Part shown: in pieces, positions 39,209 to 47,697 of the stretch
How positions within the stretch are numbered: position 1 is the stretch's first letter
How the letters are laid out: every line of letters begins with the position of its first letter
Assembly (NCBI RefSeq): GCF_006442965.1
Contig: NZ_VFWX01000021.1
Span: 1-64,000, forward strand
Origin: Mesorhizobium sp. CU3
Lineage (GTDB): Bacteria; Pseudomonadota; Alphaproteobacteria; Rhizobiales; Rhizobiaceae
Reading direction: 5' to 3'
Length of the DNA stretch: 64,000 nt
Program-made: the position numbers and the translations under genes
Notes under the pieces: model-generated
Told to the model about the DNA's origin: nothing
Seen by the model: the letters and a program-made list of their open reading frames with translations, nothing else
The model's database searches: none

Positions 39209-40504
39209 ATGGATGCATCGGGCGAACACGCGCTGAACGACGGACTGCTCTCGGACATCCAGCGTCTGTCTTTCGACTATTTCCTGAAGGAGGCCAACCC
39301 GGTCAACGGCCTTGTTCCCGACCGCAACACCGCGGCATCGCCGGCCAGTATAGCTGCCGTCGGCTTCGCCCTGTCGTCCTATCCCGTCGGCGTCGAGCGC
39401 GGTTTCATGTCGCGCGCCGCCGCAGTCGAACGGACGCTCGCCACGCTTCGCTTCTTCTGGAATGCGCCGCAGGGAACAGAGCCCGACGCCACCGGCTACA
39501 AGGGCTTCTACTATCATTTCCTCGACATGCGGAGCGGACGCCGCGTCTGGAACTGCGAGTTGTCCACGATCGATACCGCGCTTCTACTGGCCGGCGTGCT
39601 TGCGGCCGGCGCCTATTTCGACGCCGACGACGAACTGGAGCTGGAGATCCGCCGGCTTGCCGATGCGCTCTACCGCCGCGCCGACTGGCGCTGGGCGCAA
39701 AATGGCGGCGCCACCGTCACCCATGGCTGGCGGCCCGAAAAAGGTTTCCTGCGCTATCGCTGGGAAGGTTATGACGAGGCGCTGATCCTCTACATGCTGG
39801 GCCTCGGCTCGCCGAGCTTCCCGCTGCCGCCCGAGAGCTATGCCGCCTGGCTGTCAAGCTACAAATGGAAGAGGATCTATGGCCGCGAACTGGTCTATGC
39901 CGGTCCGCTCTTCATCCATCAATTCTCGCATATCTGGATCGATTTTCGCGGGATTCGCGATGCCTTCATGCAAAAGGTCGGCAGCGACTATTTCGAGAAC
40001 AGCCGCCAGGCGACTTTTCTCCAGCGCGACTATGCCATGCGCAATCCCAGGGGGTTCGTCGGCTACGGCGAGAATTGCTGGGGCATCACCGCCAGCGACG
40101 GCCCCGGCCCGCAGCAGAACCGGGCCGGCGGCCGCCGCTTCTTCACCTACCTGGCGCGCGGCGCGCCCTTCGGTCCCGATGACGGCACGCTGTCGCCTTG
40201 GGCGGCGGTCGCATCCCTGCCGTTTGCGCCGGAGATCGTCCTGCCCACACTGCGCTACTTCCATGAGATCGACCTGCACGACGGCAATCCCTACGGCTTC
40301 ACCGCAAGCTTCAATCCGACAGTCGCCGACGCCGGCGGCCGGCCTTGCGGCTGGATGTCGCCGGACCATGTCGGCATCAACCAGGGGCCGATCGCCTTGA
40401 TGATCGAGAATTACAGGTCGGATTTCCTGTGGCGGCTGATGCGCGGCGTGCCGGCAATCTTGACGGGCCTGCGACGAGCCGGATTTTCGGGCGGCTGGCT
40501 GTAA
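39209..40504 (+). CDS. glucoamylase-family (Glycoamylase/GH144-like) protein
   Basis: This 431-residue protein shows the Glycoamylase (PF10091-type) features: LSFDYFLKEANPVNGLVPDRN at the start, CELSTIDTALLLAGVLAAGAYF, GYDEALILYMLGLGSP, FIHQFSHIWIDFRGIRD, ENCWGITASDGPG and MSPDHVGINQGPIALMIENYRS. Characterised relatives include GH144 endo-beta-1,2-glucanases and a domain of cyclic beta-1,2-glucan synthase, so a role in beta-1,2-glucan handling is plausible. No signal peptide is seen, which would suggest cytosolic action. Confidence 0.85.
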   Translation: MDASGEHALNDGLLSDIQRLSFDYFLKEANPVNGLVPDRNTAASPASIAAVGFALSSYPVGVERGFMSRAAAVERTLATLRFFWNAPQGTEPDATGYKGFYYHFLDMRSGRRVWNCELSTIDTALLLAGVLAAGAYFDADDELELEIRRLADALYRRADWRWAQNGGATVTHGWRPEKGFLRYRWEGYDEALILYMLGLGSPSFPLPPESYAAWLSSYKWKRIYGRELVYAGPLFIHQFSHIWIDFRGIRDAFMQKVGSDYFENSRQATFLQRDYAMRNPRGFVGYGENCWGITASDGPGPQQNRAGGRRFFTYLARGAPFGPDDGTLSPWAAVASLPFAPEIVLPTLRYFHEIDLHDGNPYGFTASFNPTVADAGGRPCGWMSPDHVGINQGPIALMIENYRSDFLWRLMRGVPAILTGLRRAGFSGGWL

Positions 40505-40564
40505 GCGCAGCCTGCCCTTCCTATCGCCGCGGCGCGCGTCCCAGCCCGCCTCTGGCGGCTCCTA

Positions 40565-42127
40565 TCAATGCGCGTCCGGCGGCGGCGCCTTCGGCGCGAC
40601 GTTGCGCAGGAACGGCACCAGCGCGGTCGCGATGACGAAGGCGATCATGATGACCAGGAACGCATCGGCATAGGCCATCGTCGAGGCCTCGCGATAGGCG
40701 AGCTGCCAGAGCTGTTTCAGCGCGGCGGTATGGCCGTCGTCGACGGCACCGGGCAACTGGCCATAGCGCTGCGCGACAGTGTCGGTCAGCCGCATCGCGG
40801 CCTCGTTCTGCGGCGTCAGATGCGAGGCGATGGTCAGGAAGTGGAAGTTGGTGCGGTCGTTGAGGATCGCGCCGCAAATGGCGATGCCGACCGCACCGCC
40901 GAGATTGCGCATCGTGTTGAACAGCCCGCTGGCATATTTCAGCCGCTCCGGCGGCAGGCTGCCAAGCCCGAGATTGACGCTGGGCGCCACCGCGAAGACC
41001 TGCGGGAAGCCGCGAAAGATCTGCGGCAGAAGAAGCTCGGCCGAGCCCCACTGGCTGGTGATGGCGGAAAAACTCCACATCGAGGCGCCGAAGGAGGCCA
41101 GGCCGAACATCATCAGCCAGCGCGTGTCGAAGCGCTTGGCGAGGAAGATGTAGACCGGGACGCCGATCATCGAGGCGACGCCGGTGGAAAACACCGCGAG
41201 CCCGGTCTCCAGCGCGTTGTAGCCGCGCACATAGCCGAGGAACAGCGGCGTCAGATAGATCGTGGCGAAGATGCCGATGCCGGTGATGAAGGACAGGAAA
41301 CAGCCGATGGCGAAATTACGGTTGCCGAAGGCGCGAAAGTCGACCACCGGCTGGGCATAGGTCAGGCTTCGCACGACGAACAAGACGAGCGTGACCGCGG
41401 CGACGACGGCGCCGTTGCGGATCGTCGCATCGTCGAACCAGTTCCAGCGCGAGCCTTCCTCCAGCACATATTCCGCGGTGCCGAGGCTTACCGCCATCAG
41501 CGCCATGCCGATATAGTCCGCGCCCTTCAGCAAGGATGGATCGGCCTTGTCGATCTTGACAAGGGTCGCGACGAGCACGGTGATGATCGCCCCGGGCACG
41601 ACGTTGACATAGAACAGCCAGTGCCAGCTCAGCGTGTCAGTGATCCAGCCGCCGATGACCGGACCGAGCGTCGGCGCGATCGAGGCGATGCTGCCGACCA
41701 CGGCGGCGGCGTAGACCCGCCGCGGACCCTGGAAATAATGGAAGGACGAGGTGAACACCGTCGGGATCATCGAGGCGCCGAGCAGGCCCTGCAGCGCGCG
41801 GAACACGATCATGCTTTCGATGTTCCAGGCGAAGCCGCAAAGCATGCTGGCAAGAGTGAACCCCGCCGCCGAGATGGTGAACAGCCAGCGTGTCGAGAAC
41901 ACTCTTGTCAGCCAACCCGACAACGGGATGACAATGATCTCCGCCACTAGATACGAGGTCTGCACCCAGCCGATCTGGTCCTGCGCCGCCGACAGTCCGC
42001 CGCCGATATCCTGCAGCGAGGACGCCACGATCTGGATGTCGAGTAGCGCAATGAACATGCCGACGCACATCACCATGAAGGGCAGGATGCTCTTCAGGAA
42101 GGGCTCCTGCGCGGCTGTCTCGGGCAT
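40565..42127 (-). CDS. DHA2-family MFS drug efflux transporter (EmrB-like)
   Basis: This 520-residue protein has 14 predicted membrane helices, with DHA2 signatures GWVQTSYLVAEIIVIPLSGWLTRVFSTRW and LGPVIGGWITDTLSWHWLFYVNVVPG. It would pump drugs or toxic compounds by proton antiport, paired with the upstream HlyD-type protein to span the envelope. It lies 10 bases downstream of that gene and in one operon with an HxlR regulator. Confidence 0.93.
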   Translation of the reverse strand: MPETAAQEPFLKSILPFMVMCVGMFIALLDIQIVASSLQDIGGGLSAAQDQIGWVQTSYLVAEIIVIPLSGWLTRVFSTRWLFTISAAGFTLASMLCGFAWNIESMIVFRALQGLLGASMIPTVFTSSFHYFQGPRRVYAAAVVGSIASIAPTLGPVIGGWITDTLSWHWLFYVNVVPGAIITVLVATLVKIDKADPSLLKGADYIGMALMAVSLGTAEYVLEEGSRWNWFDDATIRNGAVVAAVTLVLFVVRSLTYAQPVVDFRAFGNRNFAIGCFLSFITGIGIFATIYLTPLFLGYVRGYNALETGLAVFSTGVASMIGVPVYIFLAKRFDTRWLMMFGLASFGASMWSFSAITSQWGSAELLLPQIFRGFPQVFAVAPSVNLGLGSLPPERLKYASGLFNTMRNLGGAVGIAICGAILNDRTNFHFLTIASHLTPQNEAAMRLTDTVAQRYGQLPGAVDDGHTAALKQLWQLAYREASTMAYADAFLVIMIAFVIATALVPFLRNVAPKAPPPDAH

Positions 42128-42137
42128 GGCGGCAGCC

Positions 42138-43238
42138 TCAATGCGAACGCGTGTCGACTGTGACCGTCGTCGACAGTCCGGGCCGCAGGGCGACCATCTG
42201 CGCCTGGTTGGCGTCGATGGTGATGCGCACCGGCACGCGCTGCACGATCTTGGTGAAATTGCCGGTCGCGTTCTGCGGCGGGATGACGCTGAAGATCGCC
42301 CCGGTCGCCGGCCCCAGGCTGGTGACGTGGCCCTTCAGCGGCTTGTCGGGCGCGACATCGGCATAGACGGTCGCCGCCTGGCCGTCGCTCATGTCGCGCA
42401 GCTGGTCTTCCTTGAAATTGGCGTCGACCCACAGTCCCGACGACGGCACGATGGTAAGAAGATAGCTGCCCGGCGAAACATAGGTGCCGACCTGCGCCAG
42501 CCGGTTGCCGACGACGCCGTCTATCGGCGAGCGGACTTCGGTGAAGCCGAGATCGAGTTGCGCCGTATCGAGATCGGCCCTGGCGGCGGAGACTTCGGCC
42601 GTCGCCTCCTCGATCTGCGTGTTGAGGACGTCGAGTTGCTGCCGCGATGCCGCGAGCGCCGCCCGTGCCGCCACCACGGATGCCTGCGCCTGGCCGTCGG
42701 CGGCGGCGCTCTTTTGCGCGTCCTGCTGCGAGCCGGTCCTGGCGCTGGCCAGCACCTCGTAGCGCTTGGCGTCCTGCGCGGTGAAAACCGCGGCGGCGGT
42801 CTTCGCCGTAAGATCGGCCTCGGCCTGCGTGATCAGCGAATTCTGCAGCGAGATCTGCGCGCGCAGATTGCCCAGCGCCGACTGCTTCTGCTCAACCGCA
42901 GCCTGCGAGCGCTCCAGCGCCGCCTGGAACGGCCGGGCGTCGATACGCATGACAAGCTGGCCTGCGGCGACATGCTGGTTGTCCTCGACCAGGATCTGGT
43001 CGATATGCCCGGCGACCCTCGGCGCCAGTGGCGTGACATTGCCGCCGACATAGGCATCGTCGGTCGAGACCAGAAAACGCCCGACCTGCCACCACTGGAC
43101 GCCATACCAGCCGGCAGCGCCGATCGCGATCAACGCCGCCAGCGCGAGCAGCGGCTTGCGGCGCAACCTGGGCTTGGGCGGCGGGACCGGAATGGCCGAC
43201 GGCTGCTGCAGCTCGGCCTGGGAAAGCGCCTTGTTCAT
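42138..43238 (-). CDS. HlyD-family membrane fusion protein (EmrA-like)
   Basis: This 366-residue periplasmic adaptor has an N-terminal membrane helix (LLALAALIAIGAAGWYGVQWW), biotinyl-lipoyl-like halves (VGGNVTPLAPRVAGHIDQILVEDNQHV; LGFTEVRSPIDGVVGNRLAQVG) and a long coiled-coil hairpin between. It links the EmrB-like pump to an outer-membrane channel. Its ATG overlaps the stop of the HxlR regulator (43235-43238). Confidence 0.92.
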   Translation of the reverse strand: MNKALSQAELQQPSAIPVPPPKPRLRRKPLLALAALIAIGAAGWYGVQWWQVGRFLVSTDDAYVGGNVTPLAPRVAGHIDQILVEDNQHVAAGQLVMRIDARPFQAALERSQAAVEQKQSALGNLRAQISLQNSLITQAEADLTAKTAAAVFTAQDAKRYEVLASARTGSQQDAQKSAAADGQAQASVVAARAALAASRQQLDVLNTQIEEATAEVSAARADLDTAQLDLGFTEVRSPIDGVVGNRLAQVGTYVSPGSYLLTIVPSSGLWVDANFKEDQLRDMSDGQAATVYADVAPDKPLKGHVTSLGPATGAIFSVIPPQNATGNFTKIVQRVPVRITIDANQAQMVALRPGLSTTVTVDTRSH

Positions 43239-43789
43239 TGGCCCCGCGCCTCATCTTGACGGTTGGCAATCGGGCCGTTTTCTATGAGCGGAAGTCCCGA
43301 ACCTTGCGTACTGAAGCGGTAGCGCTGCCGCATCCGGTCGGTGGCCATCGGCGCCGTCGCCATGGCGAAGCCGCCGCTGTCGAGTTCCCTGCCGCTTTCG
43401 CGGTCGACCAGCACCGGCTCGGCCCAGCGCCCGTCGGCCTTGTCCACCACGACCAAGCTCGGCCCCTCGGGCGCCAGGTGCTTGTTGCCCCAGGCGAGCA
43501 GCGAAATGAGCACCGGGCGGAAATCGCGCGCCTTGGCAGTCAGCACATATTCGTAGCGCAGCGGCCGCTCGCAATAGACGCGCTTCTCGAACAGCCCACG
43601 CTCGACCAGGCTGTTCAGCCGCCGCGTCAGGATGTTCGGCGCGATCTCCAGGCTCTTCTGGAACTGGTCGAAGCGGGTCAGGCCTTGGAAGGCATCGCGC
43701 AGCAAAAGGATACTCCACCACTCGCCGACAGCGTCGAGGCTGCGCGCGATGGGGCACGGGCGGGTTTCGAAGCTTGTTTTTGCAACCAT
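43235..43789 (-). CDS. HxlR-family regulator of the efflux operon
   Basis: This 184-residue winged-helix protein has the HxlR pattern CPIARSLDAVGEWWSILLLRDAFQGLTRFDQFQKSLEIAPNILTRRLNSLVERGLFEKR. A C-terminal approximately 75-residue extension is present beyond the core domain. It is the first gene of an HxlR-emrA-emrB operon with 4-base overlap, so it probably represses the pump until a ligand or redox signal arrives. Confidence 0.9.
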   Translation of the reverse strand: MVAKTSFETRPCPIARSLDAVGEWWSILLLRDAFQGLTRFDQFQKSLEIAPNILTRRLNSLVERGLFEKRVYCERPLRYEYVLTAKARDFRPVLISLLAWGNKHLAPEGPSLVVVDKADGRWAEPVLVDRESGRELDSGGFAMATAPMATDRMRQRYRFSTQGSGLPLIENGPIANRQDEARGQ

Positions 43790-43898
43790 GACCGGGAGTC
43801 TCTTTCAAAATGAAAGTGACACATAGCCATGTAAGTTGCATTATGCAAGTCACACATTGGCGATGAGATGGAATCCGGGTTGGCCAGGCGCAAAACAA

Positions 43899-43922
43899 AA
43901 GGGCGGCGCAAGCGCCGCCCTT
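43899..43922 (-). terminator. rho-independent terminator of the FMN reductase gene
   Basis: An 11-bp stem AAGGGCGGCGC/GCGCCGCCCTT with an AA loop is followed on the minus strand by TTTTGTTTTG. It lies 27 bases past the reductase stop. Confidence 0.9.
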
Positions 43923-43948
43923 CCGGGAGGATGATCCGCTACAGCGGC

Positions 43949-44554
43949 TCAGGCAGCCTGGGCTTCACCGGCAATGGCGTCGGCAACACGCGCTGCCTTC
44001 AGCACCTTGGCCCACCAGGCCACGTCGTTGACCAGTGCCGCGGCCGACTGGTTCAAATGCTCAAGGTCCTCGAGCTTCTTCTCGCCCTGGCGGACCGCCA
44101 AATAATCGCCCCAGGCGATATGTACGGCCGACTTGACCGGCGCCATCTGCAGCTCGACCGCGATCAGGCGCAGGTGCTCGATAGCGCGCGAACCGCCGAC
44201 CGAGCCATAGCCGACGAAACCGGCCGGCTTCTTGTTCCATTCATTGGCGGCGTAGTCGATGGCGTTCTTCAAGACGCCGGTCGGGGCGTGATTGTATTCG
44301 GCGGCGGTGAAGATGAAGCCGTCGAACTCAGCCACCTTCTTCTGCCAGCGCTGCGCCACTTCGTTCTGCGACGGCGCCCAGGCGGAGGATGCGACCTCGT
44401 CGAAGAAGGGCAGCGGCCAGTCGCGCAGGTCGACGATCTCGACGTCGATATCGGCGTGCGACTTGGCGATCTTGGCGATCCACTGCGTCGGGACGTCGGC
44501 GAAGCGGGCGGCGCGCGTCGAACCGACGACAATGGCGATTTTGGGCTTGGACAT
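43949..44554 (-). CDS. NADPH-dependent FMN reductase
   Basis: This 201-residue flavodoxin-fold reductase has the FMN phosphate loop GSTRAARFADVP, the EYNHAPTGVLKNAIDYA motif and the YGSVGGSRAIEHLR segment. Such proteins reduce quinones, azo dyes, chromate or FMN. ATG 44554 gives the family start MSKPKIAIVVGSTR. It is divergent from an HxlR gene, which probably controls it. Confidence 0.9.
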   Translation of the reverse strand: MSKPKIAIVVGSTRAARFADVPTQWIAKIAKSHADIDVEIVDLRDWPLPFFDEVASSAWAPSQNEVAQRWQKKVAEFDGFIFTAAEYNHAPTGVLKNAIDYAANEWNKKPAGFVGYGSVGGSRAIEHLRLIAVELQMAPVKSAVHIAWGDYLAVRQGEKKLEDLEHLNQSAAALVNDVAWWAKVLKAARVADAIAGEAQAA

Positions 44555-44645
44555 AAGGGGACTCTCCTTGGGGGGATTTCCAGTATCGTTTGGATACCGG
44601 CGCTGTATGTGATACTGACAAATCATCGCGCAAGGAGGCACGTTT

Positions 44646-45014
44646 TTGTTACTGAGGCACCCGCACAACACCGAGGACTGCCGGGCGGTATCGGAAATCC
44701 TGCAACGGGTCGGCGACAAGTGGACCGTGCTGGTCGTCGGCAAGCTCGGCGACGGACCGATGCGCTTCAACGAATTGCGCGCCGCCGTCGGCGGCATTTC
44801 GCAAAAGATGCTGACCACGACTTTGCGTGGCCTGGAGCGCGACGGTTTCGTCACGCGCGAGGTGTTTCCGACTATTCCGCCGCGTGTCGATTATGAGCTC
44901 ACCGAGCTCGGCCATGAGCTTCTGGTGCCGGTCGGCGCGCTCGGCGAATGGGCGCGCAAGAACACCTCTCGGGTGCAGGAAGCGCGCGCAAAATTCGACG
45001 GTAAACAGGGCTGA
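44646..45014 (+). CDS. HxlR-family transcriptional regulator
   Basis: This 122-residue winged-helix protein has CRAVSEILQRVGDKWTVLVVGKLGDGPMRFNELRAAVGGISQKMLTTTLRGLERDGFVTREVF, typical of HxlR, with the conserved cysteine near the N-terminus often used as a redox or ligand sensor. The start is TTG at 44646, supported by AAGGAGG at 44632-44638. The divergent arrangement with the FMN reductase suggests control of that gene. Confidence 0.9.
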   Translation: MLLRHPHNTEDCRAVSEILQRVGDKWTVLVVGKLGDGPMRFNELRAAVGGISQKMLTTTLRGLERDGFVTREVFPTIPPRVDYELTELGHELLVPVGALGEWARKNTSRVQEARAKFDGKQG

Positions 45015-45184
45015 ACACGTTGCATTGCAACGGGTTGCGGATTCTTGAATGACGGCAGTCGGTGGCCGCCAGCGGTATCCCCGCGTTCGATTTTCGACTG
45101 GGTTGGCCGCCGCCCGTCGCTTGGGCTTTGACCACCACCGCGTGATCGCCGCGGCGCCGGTAGCGGTCTTGCGCCGGCAAATCG

Positions 45185-45388
45185 TCAGACGCTTGGACTG
45201 GCGCTGCCGCAGCACACCGCCGTACAGCCTCCAGCCGGCGCCGCCATCTTGCCAGGGGCCTCCGGGTTGTGCCTGCAGGCGACCCGCGGAAGGTCCTTTT
45301 TGACTTCGATATAGGCCGTTATGCCGAGCAGGCAGACCAGAGCAATGAGGGCTGCCAAAAGCCAGCCGTTCAGCATGTGTTGACGCAT
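45185..45388 (-). CDS. possible small membrane protein
   Basis: This 67-residue frame has one hydrophobic helix (WLLALIALVCLLGITAYI region) after MRQHMLNG and a cysteine-containing tail (four cysteines). The ribosome site (GGGGGAAAG) is modest and no family is recognised. It is the only reasonable gene in 45015-45493; the rest of that stretch holds nothing I can support. Confidence 0.4.
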   Translation of the reverse strand: MRQHMLNGWLLAALIALVCLLGITAYIEVKKDLPRVACRHNPEAPGKMAAPAGGCTAVCCGSASPSV

Positions 45389-45493
45389 TGTCTTTCCCCC
45401 GCCACCCGCAAGGTGGGCGGCGAAGGCAACCAATGGATGTCGCGGAGCGCCTCTGCCGCGCGGGGGCTGTTACAAAAGCGCAAGTTTCGGGAA

Positions 45494-45889
45494 TCAGCTC
45501 TCGCCCGGAATTGGCTTCGGCTTGCCTTCGCCGTCGAGGGCCACCATGACGAAATCGGCATGGGTGACCTTTTCCATCAGGTCGGACAGGTAGCGCTGCG
45601 CCCAGGCCTCGACCTTGAGCACCATCGAGGTGCGGCCGACGCGGTCGACATGAGTGTAAATGCACAGCGTATCGCCGATCTTCATCGGCTTGGCGAAGGA
45701 CATCTCTTTCACCGCCGCCGTCACCACCCGGCCCTTGGCGCGCTCGGCGGCGCGGATGCCGCAGGCAAGATCCATCTGCGCCATCACCCAGCCGCCAAAA
45801 ATGTCGCCGGCCGCATTGGCGTCGGAGGGCATGGCGAGCGTGCGCAGCGTGAGATCGCCGAGCGGTCTTCCGTCCGCGTAATGCACCAT
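45494..45889 (-). CDS. acyl-CoA thioesterase (YciA-like, hotdog fold)
   Basis: This 131-residue hotdog protein shows the YciA-type motif DANAAGDIFGGWVMAQMDLACGIRAAERAKGRVVTAAVKEMSF. It hydrolyses acyl-CoA thioesters, likely medium or long chain, in the cytosol. ATG 45889 gives MVHYADGRPLGDLTLRTLAMPSD. It is not obviously linked to neighbours. Confidence 0.9.
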   Translation of the reverse strand: MVHYADGRPLGDLTLRTLAMPSDANAAGDIFGGWVMAQMDLACGIRAAERAKGRVVTAAVKEMSFAKPMKIGDTLCIYTHVDRVGRTSMVLKVEAWAQRYLSDLMEKVTHADFVMVALDGEGKPKPIPGES

Positions 45890-46080
45890 AGGGATGTCCT
45901 TCAGCCGCTGTCTTCCTGAACCCGTAGCAACGCGGTCGCGATGTCGCAAGCTCTGCTGAAAGCGAAAACCGCGTCGCCGCAGCGGTCGCTTTTTTCACAA
46001 GCCATGCCGGAAGGTCCGGCGACGACGTGAGCCGGCAATGTCTAGGCTAGACCGCGAATTTCGGAGCGCGCCGGCCCATC

Positions 46081-47697
46081 ATGCAGACTTACGATTTCAT
46101 CATTGTCGGCTCCGGCTCGGCCGGCTCTGTCGTTGCCGAAAAACTTTCGGCCTCGGGCCGCTTCTCGGTGCTGGTGCTGGAGGCCGGGGGGACCGACCGG
46201 CGCTTCTATGTCCAGATGCCGCTCGGCTACGGGAAGACCTTCTTCGATCCGGCCGTCAACTGGAACTACAAGGCGGAGCCGGATCCGGGCCTCAGCAACA
46301 ACGCCGACCATTGGCCCCGCGGCAAGCTGCTCGGCGGCTCGAGCTCGATCAATGCCATGGTCTTCATCCGCGGCGCGCGCGAGGATTTCGACGCCTGGGC
46401 GGCCGCCGGGAATCCGGGCTGGAGCTATGACGAGCTGCTGCCTTCCTTCAAAGCGATGGAAGACAACGAAGCCGGCGCCGACAAATGGCGGGGCACCGGC
46501 GGGCCGTTGCATGTCACCGACTGCTCGAGCGCGGTGCATCCGCTGACCAAGCGCTATCTGACAGCCGCCGGACAGGCCGGCCTGCCGTTCAACCCGGACT
46601 TCAACGGCGCCTCCCAGGAAGGCGTCGGCGTCTACCAGATCACGACGAAGAGCGGCCGCCGCATGTCGGCCGCCCGCGCCTTCCTGCGGCCGGCGATGAA
46701 ACGCGGCAACGTCCGCGTCGAGACCAACGCGCTGGCGACGAAAATCCTGTTCGAGGGCAAGCGCGCCGTCGGCATCGAATATGAGCAGAACGGCGAGAAG
46801 AAAACCGCCCGCGCCGGCCGCGAGGTGATCCTGTCGAGCGGCTCGATCAACTCGCCGCAGCTGCTGCAGCTTTCCGGCGTCGGCCCATCGGCGTTGCTCG
46901 GCAGCCTCGGCATCCCCGTCGTCCACGCCAACGACAATGTCGGCGCCAATTTGCAGGACCATGTCGGCATCAACTACACGTTCAAGGGCAAGCTGCCGAC
47001 GCTCAACCAGATCCTGCGGCCCTGGTGGGGCAAGCTTCTGGTCGGCATGCAGTACATCCTGCTGCGCTCGGGCCCGCTGTCGCTGTCGATGAACAATGCC
47101 GGCGGCTTCTTCCGCACCGACCCGTCGATGACGCGGCCGAACATGCAGCTCTATTTCCAGGCTTTCTCGACCGTCATCCCGAAGAGCGGCGAACGTCCGA
47201 TCCTGACGCCCGACCCCTGGCCGGGTTTCTCCATCGGCCTGTCCAACTGCCGGCCTTCTAGCCGCGGCGAGATCATGATCCGCTCGAACAACCCACGCGA
47301 CTATCCCAGGATCACCGCCAACGCCTATTCGACCAACGCCGATGTCGACGAGATGCTGGCTGCAGTGAAGTTCGTCAGGAAAATCGCCGCGATGCCGGCC
47401 ATGGCCGAGATCATCGAGGAAGAGGTGCTGCCGGGACCGTCGATCCAGTCGGACGCCGACCTGATCCAGGATTTCAGGAAACGCTCGGGCACCGTCTATC
47501 ACCCTGTGTCGACCTGCCGCATGGGGCCGGACGCTTCGCGCGCCGTCGTCGATCCGCGGCTGAAGGTGCACGGGCTGGAGTCGCTGCGCGTCATCGACGC
47601 CTCGATTTTCCCCGACAACATCACGGGCAACACCAACGCCGCCTCGATCCTCACCGGATGGAAAGGCGCCGAGCTGGTTCTGGAGGATCACAAATGA
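46081..47697 (+). CDS. GMC-family FAD oxidoreductase
   Basis: This 538-residue flavoenzyme has the N-terminal FAD motif DFIIVGSGSAGSVVAEKLS, the GMC signature near LLGGSSSINAMVFIRGAREDFD and the second signature SSGSINSPQLLQLSGVG. The active-site histidine segment is YHPVSTCRMG, and the NITGNTNAASILTGWKGAELV C-terminus is also typical. It oxidises an alcohol or sugar of unknown identity. It is the first gene of a three-gene coupled operon; its stop overlaps the next start by ATGA (47694-47697). Confidence 0.9.
   Translation: MQTYDFIIVGSGSAGSVVAEKLSASGRFSVLVLEAGGTDRRFYVQMPLGYGKTFFDPAVNWNYKAEPDPGLSNNADHWPRGKLLGGSSSINAMVFIRGAREDFDAWAAAGNPGWSYDELLPSFKAMEDNEAGADKWRGTGGPLHVTDCSSAVHPLTKRYLTAAGQAGLPFNPDFNGASQEGVGVYQITTKSGRRMSAARAFLRPAMKRGNVRVETNALATKILFEGKRAVGIEYEQNGEKKTARAGREVILSSGSINSPQLLQLSGVGPSALLGSLGIPVVHANDNVGANLQDHVGINYTFKGKLPTLNQILRPWWGKLLVGMQYILLRSGPLSLSMNNAGGFFRTDPSMTRPNMQLYFQAFSTVIPKSGERPILTPDPWPGFSIGLSNCRPSSRGEIMIRSNNPRDYPRITANAYSTNADVDEMLAAVKFVRKIAAMPAMAEIIEEEVLPGPSIQSDADLIQDFRKRSGTVYHPVSTCRMGPDASRAVVDPRLKVHGLESLRVIDASIFPDNITGNTNAASILTGWKGAELVLEDHK

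Noticed and set aside
44649-45998. 449-residue minus-strand open frame
   Set aside because: It covers three genuine genes on both strands out of frame and has no recognisable domain.
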